Source: Acinetobacter sp. ANC 3929 (GTDB lineage: Bacteria; Pseudomonadota; Gammaproteobacteria; Pseudomonadales; Moraxellaceae). From it: a stretch of DNA of 64,000 nt. The DNA lies in assembly GCF_000369405.1 (NCBI RefSeq), contig NZ_KB849998.1, positions 242,219 to 306,218 of the forward strand, in the 5' to 3' direction. Shown piece after piece: positions 27,614-37,235 of this stretch (within the stretch, counting starts at the first letter, position 1; each line of letters opens with the position of its first letter). The position numbers were made by a program, and so were the translations under genes. The notes under the pieces were generated by a model. The model did no database searches, was not told the origin of the DNA, and saw nothing but the letters and a program-made list of their open reading frames with translations.

Positions 27614-28945
27614 TTAGCCACGGCGAGCTTGTTGTTCTTTCAATAAGTCTTCATAGCTGATCGCAACATCTTTTACTTTAGCTGCAGCTAAGATGTGATC
27701 AACCACTTGGTCTTCTAACACAACAGCTTCGATTTGAGCACGTTGTTGTTGGTCATTTTTGAAGTATTCAACCACTTCTGTTGGATCTTCATAAGAAGAA
27801 GCCATGTCATCGATGTAAGCATTAACACGTTCTTGGTCAACTTCAAGTTTAGCGTCAGCCAATACTTTGCTTACCAATACGCCAAGCTTCACTGATTTTT
27901 CAGCTTGCTCTTTGAACAATTCATCTGGAAGCATGCTGCTGTCAAATGCGCCTGCACCTTGAGCACCAAACTGTTGAGTGAATTGCTGGATCATTTGTTG
28001 ACGTTGACGGTCAATTTCTTGAGCAACCATTGAAGCAGGAACTTCAATTTCGTTTGCAGCAACAAGTGCATCAAATGCAGCTTGTTTAACTTGGTTACGA
28101 AGACCGTTGCGAACTTCACGTTCCATATTCTTACGAACGTCAGCTTTTAACTTGTCTAAGCCTTCTTCTTCAGTCAAACCAAAGATTTTTAAGAATTCAG
28201 CATCAATCTCTGGAAGTTTTGCTTTTTCAACTTGCTTCACAGTGATTTTGAACTGAGCTGCTTTACCCGCTAAGTTTTCAGCTTGGTAATCTTCTGGGAA
28301 AGTCACGTCAATCACTTTCTCTTCGCCAGCTTTCATACCAACGATACCATCTTCAAAGCCTGGAATCATACGGCCAGAACCAAGAACAAGTTTAAAGTCT
28401 TCAGCAGCACCGCCTTCAAACTTCTCACCGTCAACAGTACCTTCGAAGTCGAAAGTCACTTGCATGTCTTTCTTTGCCATACCCTTAGTTACAGCCCAAG
28501 TTTGACGTTGTTTTTGCAAGTTTTCGATCATAACATCAACGTCTTTATCGTTGATTTCTGATGCTTTACGTTCAACTTCCAAGTCAGCAAAAGCTTTCAC
28601 TTCTACTTCTGGATAAACTTCAACAGTCGCTTCAAAAACTAAAGCATCATCTTTGTTTTCAACTTTTTCAATGTTCGGCATACCGACCGCATTGATTTTT
28701 TCTTGTTGAATTGCTTCAAATACGGTGTCACGAATGATGTCATTCACAACTTCTTGATAAATGCCCGCACCATATTCACGGCGAACAACATTCAAAGGCA
28801 CTTTACCTGGACGGAAGCCGTTGATCTTCACAGTTTTGGCAGTGCGCTGTAAGCGAGCTTCAAATTGCTCGTTAACACGGCTCGTCGGTACAGAAACATT
28901 TAAACGACGGGCAACGCCCGAAACCGCTTCAGTCGTTACTTGCAT
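27614..28945 (-). CDS. tig: Trigger factor
   Basis: A 443-residue ribosome-associated chaperone. The N-terminal ribosome-binding domain contains the [11 protein letters not shown] signature loop. It is followed by an FKBP-type peptidyl-prolyl isomerase domain (about 150-240) and a helical C-terminal chaperone domain. The start at 28945 has GAGGAAG upstream; a 10-residue extension to 28975 is rejected. It precedes clpP and clpX on the same strand, the classical gammaproteobacterial order, but with its own terminator. Confidence 0.96.
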   Translation of the reverse strand: MQVTTEAVSGVARRLNVSVPTSRVNEQFEARLQRTAKTVKINGFRPGKVPLNVVRREYGAGIYQEVVNDIIRDTVFEAIQQEKINAVGMPNIEKVENKDDALVFEATVEVYPEVEVKAFADLEVERKASEINDKDVDVMIENLQKQRQTWAVTKGMAKKDMQVTFDFEGTVDGEKFEGGAAEDFKLVLGSGRMIPGFEDGIVGMKAGEEKVIDVTFPEDYQAENLAGKAAQFKITVKQVEKAKLPEIDAEFLKIFGLTEEEGLDKLKADVRKNMEREVRNGLRNQVKQAAFDALVAANEIEVPASMVAQEIDRQRQQMIQQFTQQFGAQGAGAFDSSMLPDELFKEQAEKSVKLGVLVSKVLADAKLEVDQERVNAYIDDMASSYEDPTEVVEYFKNDQQQRAQIEAVVLEDQVVDHILAAAKVKDVAISYEDLLKEQQARRG

Positions 28946-29109
28946 GGCTTCCTCGATATTAGTTAGTAATAACAATTTTTAAAGTGCCACATTATATGAC
29001 AACTTTCTGGATATACAAAATCGGATGCTAAAAAAGCAAATATATTTTCGATTTTATCAAAAATCACAGCTTTCTTAAATCAAGCTTAAAATAAACGTTA
29101 TTTTTTGTT

Positions 29110-29128
29110 GTTAATGATAAGTATTATC
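29110..29128 (+). promoter_or_regulatory. Fur box upstream of FepA-like receptor gene
   Basis: A 19-base site matching the classical Fur consensus (GATAATGATAATCATTATC) at 16 of 19 positions by eye, 66 bases before the start codon. Iron-dependent repression of the receptor is inferred. Confidence 0.8.
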
Positions 29129-29193
29129 ACTATACTTTGCATTCTTTTTGAACGGTTGTTCTCTTTTTCTCGTCCAGCTTTGGAACTCTAGTT

Positions 29194-31371
29194 ATGAGTA
29201 AATTTAATTTGAATCCCCTTTCATTCACATTACTTGGGGCAATGAGCACATCCGCTTTTGCTGATACAACGGCAGCATCTGAAAATACCAACACACACCA
29301 ACTTGCAACCATTGTGGTATCGGCAGCTGGTTTTGAACAAGATATTAAAAATGCACCCGCCTCAATTAGCGTCGTGACAAAAGAAGATATTGAAAAGAAA
29401 AATGCAACCAGCATTGCGGATCTACTTGCAGATGTTCCTGGTATCGATATCCGAGATGGTATTGGGAAAACATCTGGTCTAAACATTAAAATGCGTGGCT
29501 TGGGCAATGAATACAGCCTTATTTTGATTGATGGACGTCGTCAAACCACCTCATCCGATGTCACACCCAATGGCTTTGGCGAGTCAGCAAATGGTTTTTT
29601 ACCACCACTTGCTTCAATTGAACGGATTGAAGTGATTCGTGGACCAATGGCTACACGCTATGGGTCAGAAGCCATGGGTGGTGTGATTAACATTATTACC
29701 AAAAAAATTAGCAGTGAATGGAATGGTAATGTCACCGTCAGTGGCAATGTAATGGAACATGGTGGTGAAGCCGACTCATGGAAAACCAGCGTCGTCGTAA
29801 ATGGTCCGATCATTCAGGATAAACTAGGCCTACAGCTACGTGGTTCTTATTTAGATCGTCAGAAGTCTGAACGCATTCCGGGTACTTCTGGCCGTGATCC
29901 ACGCCCAAATGCAGCAGACATCTATGATGTCGGTGGTAAATTATCATTTAAATTAAATAACCAAAATAATTTCTGGGTCGATGGTTTTCACTCAAGCCAA
30001 ACCTATAAGAATGATGATAACCGTTTAGGTACACTTGATACGCCTGCTCGTGCCAATGGTTATAAGGACAAACTAGAGTTCAAACGTGATCAAATTGCTG
30101 TAGGCCATAATGGTGACTATAGTTTTGGTCAATGGAACTCTTATGTCAGCCAAACAAAAACAGAAACGATTGGCCGTACAATTCCTAGAAATACGTTCCC
30201 TGGTAATGCCGCTGGTGGTCAAGATCGTACTTTAAAGAATACTGATTTCGTCGCCGACTCACATGTGGTGATGCCAATTGCTGATCATAAGTTAACGGTT
30301 GGTGCCGAATATAAAGAAGCTAAAATTGCTGATGATATTGCAGGTCTTGGCGCAACATTCAAAAAAGACTCATTCTCTGTCTATGCAGAAGATGAATGGC
30401 GCATCCTAGATAACCTTGGCTTTACGCTGGGCGGTCGTTATGAAGATCATTCTGGTTTTGGGGGGCAATTTAGCCCACGCGCATACCTCGTTTGGAATGC
30501 AAATGACGAACTTACATTTAAAGGTGGTGTCAGCACAGGTTATAAAGCACCTTCGGCAAAAGCACTTCATGATGGTGTTATTAGTGTCAGTGCTCAAGGT
30601 GCTTCTTTTGGAATTGGTTCTCCTAATTTAAAACCTGAAGAATCAACCGACTATGAGCTAGGTTTCAACTATAACAATGGTAATTTAGATCTGAGTACCA
30701 CCACATTTTTTACCAAAATTAAAAATCGGATTACTGAAGGCTCAGCATTACAGAACTGTTTCTCCGCAAGTAATCCTAATCAACCAGGCTGTGTGAGCTA
30801 TGGGTCACATATCACTCAGGATAGTTTTTCACAAAGTATCAATGCGGATGAAGCCGAAACTAAAGGTGTCGAACTCAGTGTAAAATATAGCATTATTCCT
30901 GAATGGGATATTAAGGCTGCATATACCTATATGGAGACCGAGATTACCAAAGGTAAGAATAAAGGTTCATATCTGAGTAATGTCCCTAAGAATGCATTTA
31001 ATATGACCTCAACATGGCACATTAACGATGCATTTGATTTATGGTTACAACATGAATATAAATCAGAGCGTAAACGCTACGACATCGCACAAACTACAGG
31101 TGATGATGCTCTAATTTACAATGCGACCAATAATAAGTTGAAGGCTTATAACTTATTCAACTTAGGTGCTAGCTATCGTGTGAATAATCAATTGCGCTTC
31201 AATGGTGCGGTGAATAACCTGCTCGACAAAGATTTCACCAGCAATGGTTCTTATATTGATACCAATGGAAACCCAGCCTCTTATTATGACTATATGGTGA
31301 TTGGCTCAGGAATGTCAGGCACTTACCTTGCAGGCCGTAACTACTGGTTATCTGTCTCTTATGACTTCTAA
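29194..31371 (+). CDS. TonB-dependent receptor, FepA-like
   Basis: A 725-residue outer-membrane receptor. A signal peptide (about 1-23, ending AFA) is followed by a TonB box-like ATIVVSA, a plug domain (about 45-165, with DVPGIDIRDG and VIRGPMATRYGSEAMGGVINIITKK) and a beta-barrel ending in SYDF with the terminal Phe typical of barrel proteins. It resembles the FepA/PfeA/PirA group that imports ferric catecholate siderophores; the ligand is inferred. The Fur box upstream and the second receptor and dioxygenase downstream support a role in iron uptake. Confidence 0.88.
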   Translation: MSKFNLNPLSFTLLGAMSTSAFADTTAASENTNTHQLATIVVSAAGFEQDIKNAPASISVVTKEDIEKKNATSIADLLADVPGIDIRDGIGKTSGLNIKMRGLGNEYSLILIDGRRQTTSSDVTPNGFGESANGFLPPLASIERIEVIRGPMATRYGSEAMGGVINIITKKISSEWNGNVTVSGNVMEHGGEADSWKTSVVVNGPIIQDKLGLQLRGSYLDRQKSERIPGTSGRDPRPNAADIYDVGGKLSFKLNNQNNFWVDGFHSSQTYKNDDNRLGTLDTPARANGYKDKLEFKRDQIAVGHNGDYSFGQWNSYVSQTKTETIGRTIPRNTFPGNAAGGQDRTLKNTDFVADSHVVMPIADHKLTVGAEYKEAKIADDIAGLGATFKKDSFSVYAEDEWRILDNLGFTLGGRYEDHSGFGGQFSPRAYLVWNANDELTFKGGVSTGYKAPSAKALHDGVISVSAQGASFGIGSPNLKPEESTDYELGFNYNNGNLDLSTTTFFTKIKNRITEGSALQNCFSASNPNQPGCVSYGSHITQDSFSQSINADEAETKGVELSVKYSIIPEWDIKAAYTYMETEITKGKNKGSYLSNVPKNAFNMTSTWHINDAFDLWLQHEYKSERKRYDIAQTTGDDALIYNATNNKLKAYNLFNLGASYRVNNQLRFNGAVNNLLDKDFTSNGSYIDTNGNPASYYDYMVIGSGMSGTYLAGRNYWLSVSYDF

Positions 31372-31390
31372 ATAACCGATATGCTGTAAT

Positions 31391-31418
31391 AAAAAAACCT
31401 GCACATGCAGGTTTTTTT
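31391..31418 (+). terminator. Intrinsic terminator after FepA-like gene
   Basis: Stem AAAACCTGC / GCAGGTTTT with a 4-base loop and T-run. Confidence 0.88.
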
Positions 31419-31835
31419 ATTACTTATTCCGCTATCACACCTTACTTTGCAAAGTGATAGTTTAGTCAGTACCTATACACAGAGACTTTAATCTCAATAT
31501 TAAAATTACGATTACTTTTCAATCAGAGAGTTTATCATATTCATTAATTTTTAACTTTCACCCCCCTCTTCTCTTTCTTATTAAAAATAACAAGCTGATA
31601 TTCAAAAGTTTTCATATTGACTGGATATAAAAGTTAAAACTCACTTCACTTAAATGAAAAAAACCATAGAATCTAAATTAAAAATTAACAGCAAAAAAAC
31701 AATCGCTTTTTTAGATTAAATAAAAAAATCAACAAATTAACAACATTTTTGAACAATTAACGAGGGAAAATTATTTAAGTTTCCATTGTAATAATTAGAA
31801 ACAATTGAAAAAATCAATCCAAAATAAATGAATAT
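31419..31835. other. AT-rich promoter region of the second receptor
   Basis: More than 400 bases with very high A+T and no open frame of note. It ends in a Fur-like site just before the Fiu-like gene. Apart from a pyrimidine-rich patch near 31560 I see no structure. Confidence 0.45.
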
Positions 31836-31854
31836 AGAAATGACAATGATTATC
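31836..31854 (+). promoter_or_regulatory. Fur box upstream of Fiu-like receptor gene
   Basis: A 19-base site with about 14 of 19 matches to the Fur consensus (core AATGAcAATgATTATC), 36 bases before the chosen start codon. A TTG three bases past it is rejected as a start because initiation there would put the operator in the ribosome-binding region. Confidence 0.7.
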
Positions 31855-31889
31855 CTTTGCATAAATTTTTACATAGTTTAGGCGTGCCC

Positions 31890-34169
31890 ATGTCTTTTAT
31901 TAAATCACGGAAGAAGCTCGTTTCTTCTGCAATTGCGTCATCACTCTCAGTAATTGCAGTACCAGCGATTGCACAAGATCAGGCAGTACAACTCCCAACC
32001 ATTCATGCTCAAGCTGATAAAGAACAAAGTCTTAAAGTAGATAAATCTGGAAATACTAAGTTTGTAGCACCGCTTTTGGACACTCCAAAATCAGTTTCTG
32101 TGATTTCAAAGCAACTGATTGAAGACACACAAGTTACAACTTTAAGTGACGCACTTCGTACTGTTCCTGGCATTACATTAGGTGCTGGCGAAGGTGGTAA
32201 CCCAAACGGTGACCGTCCATTTATTCGCGGCTACAACTCTGAAAGTTCTATGTATATGGATGGTGTACGTAGTTCAACATCTCAAAATCGTGAAATGTTT
32301 GCTATAGAACAAGTAGAAATTACTAAAGGTTCTGCCTCTGCCCTAGGTGGTGCTGGCACATCTGGCGGTAGTATCAACATGATTTCTAAAGTTGCCAAAA
32401 AAGGCGATGCTTTAGAAGGTTCGATTTCTGGTGGTACAGACAACTATGCCCGTATTACTTTAGACGGGAATAAAGATTTTGGTAATGGCATTGCTGGTCG
32501 TGTAGTAGTCATGGGTCACCAAAATGAAAAAGCCGGTCAACATGATGGTGCTGAATATAAACGTGCAGGTATCGCGCCAAGTATTAGCTTTGGTTTAGAT
32601 TCTGCTACTCGTGGGACTTTGAGCTACTATTACTTAAAAACAAATGATGAACCAGATTCTGGTATCCCATATCAGTACGATACAACCAAGAAAGCAACCG
32701 CAGGTAAACCTGTAGATGTTAAACAAGGCACTTATTACGGTTGGAAAGATCGCGATTTCCAAAAACAAGAAAATCAGATCGGTACCATTAAGTTAGAACA
32801 TGATTTAACTGATAATCTGACCCTAAGTAATACAGCTGTCTACAGTAAATCTAAAAACGACTATCTATGGACTCAACCAGATGACAGCCAAGGCAATGTC
32901 GTAAATGGTCAGGTTTGGCGCCGCGTCAATACCAATTTAACCAATACCGATGCCTTTACTGATCAATTGGCATTAACTGGTAAATTTAATACTGGTTCAC
33001 TGAAGCATAGTTTTAATGCTGGTGCGGAATACTCGAAGCAAGATTCAGATCGTGGCACCAACATTGTTACCGATCCCAGCACTGCAAAAATTGGCGGGAG
33101 TGGTGCAAACAATGCTTGTTCATTACCAAATTCAAATGGGTGGTGTACTAGCCTAAACAACCCTAACTCTGGTGACACATGGTTAGGAAATATACAAAAA
33201 AATCCTAATGTCACGAATATCACCTCAAAAACTCAATCAGTTTATGTTCTAGACAACATCACAATCACTCCAGAATGGTTACTTGACCTCGGTGTGCGTT
33301 GGGACAAATTTGAAACTGATATGAAGTACAATAAAGATTCAGGATCAGTTAAAGCTGGAACTAAATACAACTCAAGCAATGATTTCTTCAACTACCAAGC
33401 CGGCCTTACTTTCAAACCAGCTGAAAATGGTGCGATTTATATTAGCTATGCAACTTCAGCCAACCCAGTCGGTGTAGATGCAGGTGATGGTTCAGAAGGG
33501 ATTAGTGTCCCTGGACGCAATACCACAGATGAACAATCTCGTGCGATCAACAACCTGAAACCTGAAGAAGTTAAAACATACGAAATTGGCACTAAATGGG
33601 ATTTATTAAATAATAAATTAAATCTAACTGCTGCTATTTTCCGTACTGAAAAAGAAAATACACGTGCTTTAGATACTGATGGTTTCACAAGAAACATTGG
33701 TGAAACACGTGTTGATGGTATTGAGCTGGGTGCGAATGGTAATATCACAGATAAATGGGCTGTATCTGCTGGTTATACTTATTTAGACAGTGAAATTGTA
33801 GATGCGGGCTTCGCTAAAGATAGCAGTGGTAAATATGTACCAAGTCCAACCAATGGCAACCAAGTTCAGAACGTCGCGAAGAACTCAGCAACGCTTTGGA
33901 CAACATATAAAGTATTGCCTCAGCTTACTTTAGGTGCTGGTGCAGTTGCGATGGATAAAGTCTATGGCGATGCAGCAAATACAAAATGGGTTCCAGGTTA
34001 TGTCCGCTATGATGCAATGGCTCGTTATAACGTTGATAAAAATGTTGACTTACAGTTAAACATCAATAATTTATCAGACAAACGTTACTTCACGAAAGCC
34101 TATGCATCTCACTATGCATCAGAAGCTGAAGGGCGTAGTGCAGTATTGTCTGTAAACTTCAAATACTAA
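31890..34169 (+). CDS. fiu: Catecholate siderophore receptor, Fiu-like
   Basis: A 759-residue TonB-dependent receptor. The signal peptide ends AIAQ; the TonB box region is LPTIHAQA. The plug domain (about 60-175) carries RTVPGITLGAGEGG and RPFIRGYNSE, a pattern seen in Fiu and other monomeric-catechol receptors. The barrel ends VNFKY. Fiu-type proteins take up ferric dihydroxybenzoate and catechol-cephalosporins. The PiuC/YbiX dioxygenase gene follows, as in E. coli fiu-ybiX and Acinetobacter and Pseudomonas piuA-piuC, which supports the call. Confidence 0.88.
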   Translation: MSFIKSRKKLVSSAIASSLSVIAVPAIAQDQAVQLPTIHAQADKEQSLKVDKSGNTKFVAPLLDTPKSVSVISKQLIEDTQVTTLSDALRTVPGITLGAGEGGNPNGDRPFIRGYNSESSMYMDGVRSSTSQNREMFAIEQVEITKGSASALGGAGTSGGSINMISKVAKKGDALEGSISGGTDNYARITLDGNKDFGNGIAGRVVVMGHQNEKAGQHDGAEYKRAGIAPSISFGLDSATRGTLSYYYLKTNDEPDSGIPYQYDTTKKATAGKPVDVKQGTYYGWKDRDFQKQENQIGTIKLEHDLTDNLTLSNTAVYSKSKNDYLWTQPDDSQGNVVNGQVWRRVNTNLTNTDAFTDQLALTGKFNTGSLKHSFNAGAEYSKQDSDRGTNIVTDPSTAKIGGSGANNACSLPNSNGWCTSLNNPNSGDTWLGNIQKNPNVTNITSKTQSVYVLDNITITPEWLLDLGVRWDKFETDMKYNKDSGSVKAGTKYNSSNDFFNYQAGLTFKPAENGAIYISYATSANPVGVDAGDGSEGISVPGRNTTDEQSRAINNLKPEEVKTYEIGTKWDLLNNKLNLTAAIFRTEKENTRALDTDGFTRNIGETRVDGIELGANGNITDKWAVSAGYTYLDSEIVDAGFAKDSSGKYVPSPTNGNQVQNVAKNSATLWTTYKVLPQLTLGAGAVAMDKVYGDAANTKWVPGYVRYDAMARYNVDKNVDLQLNINNLSDKRYFTKAYASHYASEAEGRSAVLSVNFKY

Positions 34170-34212
34170 TCCCATTCATAAAGCCCATAATTTAATTATG
34201 GATTTTATTGAA

Positions 34213-34240
34213 AAAATAGCCTCATAATGAGGCTATTTTT
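34213..34240 (+). terminator. Intrinsic terminator between receptor and dioxygenase genes
   Basis: Stem AAAATAGCCTCA / TGAGGCTATTTT followed by T. It lies inside the receptor-dioxygenase unit, so the second gene is either read through or has its own promoter. Confidence 0.75.
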
Positions 34241-34270
34241 ATCATCATTGTTTTTACAAAGGTAGTTGTC

Positions 34271-34954
34271 GTGATCCATCATATTCCTAATGTATTAAGC
34301 AAAGAACAAGTTCAGTACTTTCGCGAAGAAATGGATAAAATCGAATGGGCTAATGGAAAAGTTACGGCAGGTACCCTGTCTGCTACCGTGAAAAATAATC
34401 AGCAACTGCCTGAAGACCACCCTTTAACCCATCATCTCAGTAACATCATTTTAGAAGAACTAGGCAAACACTCCCTGTTTCTCTCAGCAGCTTTACCGCT
34501 GGATATTATCCCCCCACTTTTCAATCGTTATGAAAATCAGGAATCTTTTGGATTCCATGTTGATAATTCAATTCGTCGAATTCGTGGCACTAAAGAACGC
34601 TTACGTACCGATTTATCTTGCACTTTGTTTTTATCAGAACCTGATGAATATGAAGGCGGTGAACTCGTCATCGAAGATACTTACGGATATCATGAAGCCA
34701 AATTACCCGCGGGCGATATGGTGCTCTACCCTTCATCTAGTCTGCATGAAGTGACCGCAATCAGCAGTGGGTGTCGAACGGCCTCCTTCTTTTGGGTACA
34801 AAGCATGATCCGTGATGATGCAGAACGTAATATGTTATTTACACTAGATCAGTCTATCCAAAATCTGCGGATGCAGCTTGGTGATACTCATCAAGAAGTG
34901 ATTAAAATGACCAATCTTTATCACAACCTCATGCGAAAGTGGGCTGAGCTATAA
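34271..34954 (+). CDS. piuC: Fe(II)/2-oxoglutarate-dependent dioxygenase, PiuC/YbiX family
   Basis: A 227-residue protein with the iron-binding facial triad H96-x-D98 (GFHVDNS) and H159 (SSLHEV), plus the 2-oxoglutarate-binding R169. This is the PKHD-type hydroxylase family. Members are encoded beside Fiu/PiuA receptors and are Fur-regulated; the physiological substrate is not settled. Translation appears to begin at GTG with AAAGGTAG upstream. Its length is typical. A hairpin terminator separates it from the receptor gene. Confidence 0.9.
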   Translation: MIHHIPNVLSKEQVQYFREEMDKIEWANGKVTAGTLSATVKNNQQLPEDHPLTHHLSNIILEELGKHSLFLSAALPLDIIPPLFNRYENQESFGFHVDNSIRRIRGTKERLRTDLSCTLFLSEPDEYEGGELVIEDTYGYHEAKLPAGDMVLYPSSSLHEVTAISSGCRTASFFWVQSMIRDDAERNMLFTLDQSIQNLRMQLGDTHQEVIKMTNLYHNLMRKWAEL

Positions 34955-35017
34955 TTCGTACACTTTTCAAAGCTTAGAGATAAAAACAACTTTTTTATCT
35001 CTAATTGATAAAACTAC

Positions 35018-35072
35018 GGGAAATTTTTCCCATTAAAATTTAAATAGTGCAAAAAACAGGGAAATATTCCCC
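35018..35072. promoter_or_regulatory. Paired palindromes upstream of leucine leader
   Basis: Two near-identical palindromes: 35018-35031 (GGGAAATTTTTCCC) and 35059-35072 (GGGAAATATTCCCC). Each is followed by ATT and they start exactly 41 bases apart (about four helical turns). They lie between piuC and the leuA leader and look like operators for a dimeric regulator. The regulator is unknown to me. Confidence 0.5.
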
Positions 35073-35189
35073 ATTCATTCCAATTAAAATGTTTTATAGA
35101 GCTTTGCAGTCGTCTGTATTTTCACCTAGACTGATTACGGTTAGATGATTAAGATAACTGTAAAATTAAATAACCCATATGAATGGTAG

Positions 35190-35279
35190 ATGATGAAAAC
35201 AAATCGCGGCTTTACCCACCCGTCTCATACAACACATCTCGCTGCACTTCTCCTGATGCTGCGCCTCGCGCGCGTATAA
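35190..35279 (+). CDS. leuL: Leucine-rich leader peptide upstream of leuA
   Basis: A 29-codon open frame opening with two Met codons (ATGATG, with GGTAG just upstream). It ends with a block of leucine codons: 6 of the 10 residues from L17 to L26 are Leu (L-A-A-L-L-L-M-L-R-L). Such a peptide about 130 bases before leuA is the hallmark of ribosome-mediated attenuation in response to leucyl-tRNA supply. It is placed where the Acinetobacter leuA leader is expected. The downstream hairpins lack an obvious poly-T terminator, so the exact mechanism is uncertain. Confidence 0.72.
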   Translation: MMKTNRGFTHPSHTTHLAALLLMLRLARV

Positions 35280-35284
35280 ATTTT

Positions 35285-35396
35285 TCGCCTACATTTTTAG
35301 GCGTTGGATCCCCGAATTCGCTTTAAATTAATTCTTATAGACACCATATATATTTGTAGCACGTTGCCTTTTATTTGACTCAGCAACCATGCTACG
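35285..35396 (+). promoter_or_regulatory. Structured leader between leader peptide and leuA
   Basis: Two hairpins follow the leader stop: CGCCTA / TAGGCG (near 35286-35303), and GTAGCAcGTTGC (35356-35367) with GCAACcaTGCTAC (35383-35395). The second ends four bases before the AGGAG of leuA. They are candidates for attenuator or ribosome-site-masking structures. Confidence 0.5.
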
Positions 35397-35411
35397 ACAA
35401 GGAGTTTTCTC

Positions 35412-37109
35412 ATGATGTTGGCTGACCCAAGCAAAAAATACCGCCGTATGTACCAGCGAGTGGATTTACCAGATCGTCAATGGCCGAATAATGAAATCAA
35501 TCAAGCGCCTATCTGGATGAGTACCGACCTTCGTGACGGTAACCAAGCAATTTTTGAACCAATGAATATGGAACAAAAATTAAAAATGTTCCATATGTTG
35601 GTCAAAATCGGCTTTAAACATATTGAAATTGGTTTTCCATCAGCTTCCCAAATCGACTTCGACTTTGCACGCAAATTGATTGAAGAAGATTTGATTCCTG
35701 AAGATGTGTATATCGAAGTTTTGGTTCAAGCACGTGACCATTTGATTGAGCGTACCTTTGAAGCCTTAGTCGGTGCGGAACGTGCTATCGTGCATATCTA
35801 TAATTCAAACTCTCCGACTTTCCGTAAAAAAGTCTTGAATGTCGATGCCAATGGTTCTAAACAGCTTGCCATTAATGCGGCTACCAAAGTCAAAGAATAT
35901 GCAGCGCAATACCCTGCTACAGACTGGATTTTCCAATACAGCCCAGAATGTTTTTCGGCAACTGAATTAGACGTTGCCAAAGACGTCTGCGATGCTGTGA
36001 CTGAAATTTGGGAAGCTTCACCAACCAATAAAGTCATCTTGAACTTGCCTGCAACAGTTGAAGTATCTACACCGAATGTCTATGCAGATCAAATCGAATG
36101 GATGCACCGTAACTTGGCACGTCGTGATGGCGTGATTATCTCTGTACACTGTCATAATGACCGTGGTTGTGGTATCGCAGCCTCTGAATTGGCGATTATG
36201 GCAGGTGCTGACCGTGTTGAAGGTTGTGTGTTTGGTAATGGTGAACGTACGGGTAACGTTGATGTTGCCGCGATTGCCTTGAACATGTATACCCAAGGCG
36301 TTGCACCAAACTTAGACTTCTCCAATATTAATGAAATCATTGCAACAGTTGAAGAGTGTACAGGTTTACCTGTGCATCCTCGTCATCCATATGCAGGTGA
36401 TTTAGTCTTTACCGCATTCTCTGGTTCACACCAAGATGCAATTAAAAAAGGCTTCGAATTCCAGAAAAACGAAGATATTTGGGATATGCCATACTTACCA
36501 ATCGATCCAAAAGACTTGGGTCGTGACTACGATGCGGTGATTCGTGTCAATAGCCAATCAGGTAAAGGTGGTATTGCTTACTTGTTAGAATCGAATTACA
36601 ACGTTGCATTGCCACGCCGCGTACAAATTGAATTCAGTCAGATCGTACAGCAACATACCGATGAAAATGGCACAGAAATTAGTGCACATGAGATCTGGAA
36701 TTTATTCGAAAGTACCTATGTGGATGTGAAAAATAGCCATTATCAAACTAAACATTATCAATTGTCCGATATCAATGGCACACAAATCATCGAATTAGAC
36801 ATTGAAATTGAAGGTGAAATTCAACGTTTACGCGGTGAAGGTAATGGCCCGATCTCAGCCATGTTGAATGCTTTACAGCTCCCAATTGATGTTGTCAGCT
36901 ACGAAGAGCGTGGTATCAGCTCGGGGGCCAATGCCAAAGCCCTTGCCTTGATTGAGCTTCAAGTGAAAGGTACAGGTAAGAGTGCATTCGGTGCTGGGGT
37001 TCATGACAATATCGTGACTTCGTCAATTGAAGCCATTATTGCCTGCACCAATCGCTTGATTGAGCAAGGCGTTTTGACCACGGATCAAGTGGCTGCTGCA
37101 GCTGTTTAG
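35412..37109 (+). CDS. leuA: 2-isopropylmalate synthase LeuA (long form)
   Basis: A 565-residue enzyme that condenses acetyl-CoA with 2-ketoisovalerate in the first step of leucine synthesis. The DmpG/HMGL-like barrel starts with STDLRDGNQA and includes HCHNDRGCGIA (metal ligands) and the GNGERTGNVD loop. The C-terminal regulatory domain (about 430-565) should bind leucine for feedback inhibition. The size and N-terminus match the long LeuA2-type (actinobacterial/Pseudomonas-like) enzyme rather than the roughly 520-residue enterobacterial form. AAGGAG precedes the ATG. Expression is probably controlled through the upstream leader. Confidence 0.95.
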   Translation: MMLADPSKKYRRMYQRVDLPDRQWPNNEINQAPIWMSTDLRDGNQAIFEPMNMEQKLKMFHMLVKIGFKHIEIGFPSASQIDFDFARKLIEEDLIPEDVYIEVLVQARDHLIERTFEALVGAERAIVHIYNSNSPTFRKKVLNVDANGSKQLAINAATKVKEYAAQYPATDWIFQYSPECFSATELDVAKDVCDAVTEIWEASPTNKVILNLPATVEVSTPNVYADQIEWMHRNLARRDGVIISVHCHNDRGCGIAASELAIMAGADRVEGCVFGNGERTGNVDVAAIALNMYTQGVAPNLDFSNINEIIATVEECTGLPVHPRHPYAGDLVFTAFSGSHQDAIKKGFEFQKNEDIWDMPYLPIDPKDLGRDYDAVIRVNSQSGKGGIAYLLESNYNVALPRRVQIEFSQIVQQHTDENGTEISAHEIWNLFESTYVDVKNSHYQTKHYQLSDINGTQIIELDIEIEGEIQRLRGEGNGPISAMLNALQLPIDVVSYEERGISSGANAKALALIELQVKGTGKSAFGAGVHDNIVTSSIEAIIACTNRLIEQGVLTTDQVAAAAV

Positions 37110-37173
37110 ATAAGTGAAATATCACATAATCGTCAGTAAAGCTGAGTTGTAATATCAGAAAAAATGACTTTTG

Positions 37174-37200
37174 AAAGGATACCTGAATTGGTATCCTTTT
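37174..37200 (+). terminator. Intrinsic terminator after leuA
   Basis: Stem AAAGGATACC / GGTATCCTTT with a 6-base loop and a T-rich tail. Confidence 0.82.
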
Positions 37201-37235
37201 ATTATTAATGATTGATTATAGGGCGAATCATTCCA

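Noticed and set aside
35306..35319. Adjacent BamHI and EcoRI sites that look like vector polylinker
   Set aside because: The flanking sequence is continuous with the leuA leader and contains no further polylinker sites, so a cloning artefact is unlikely.
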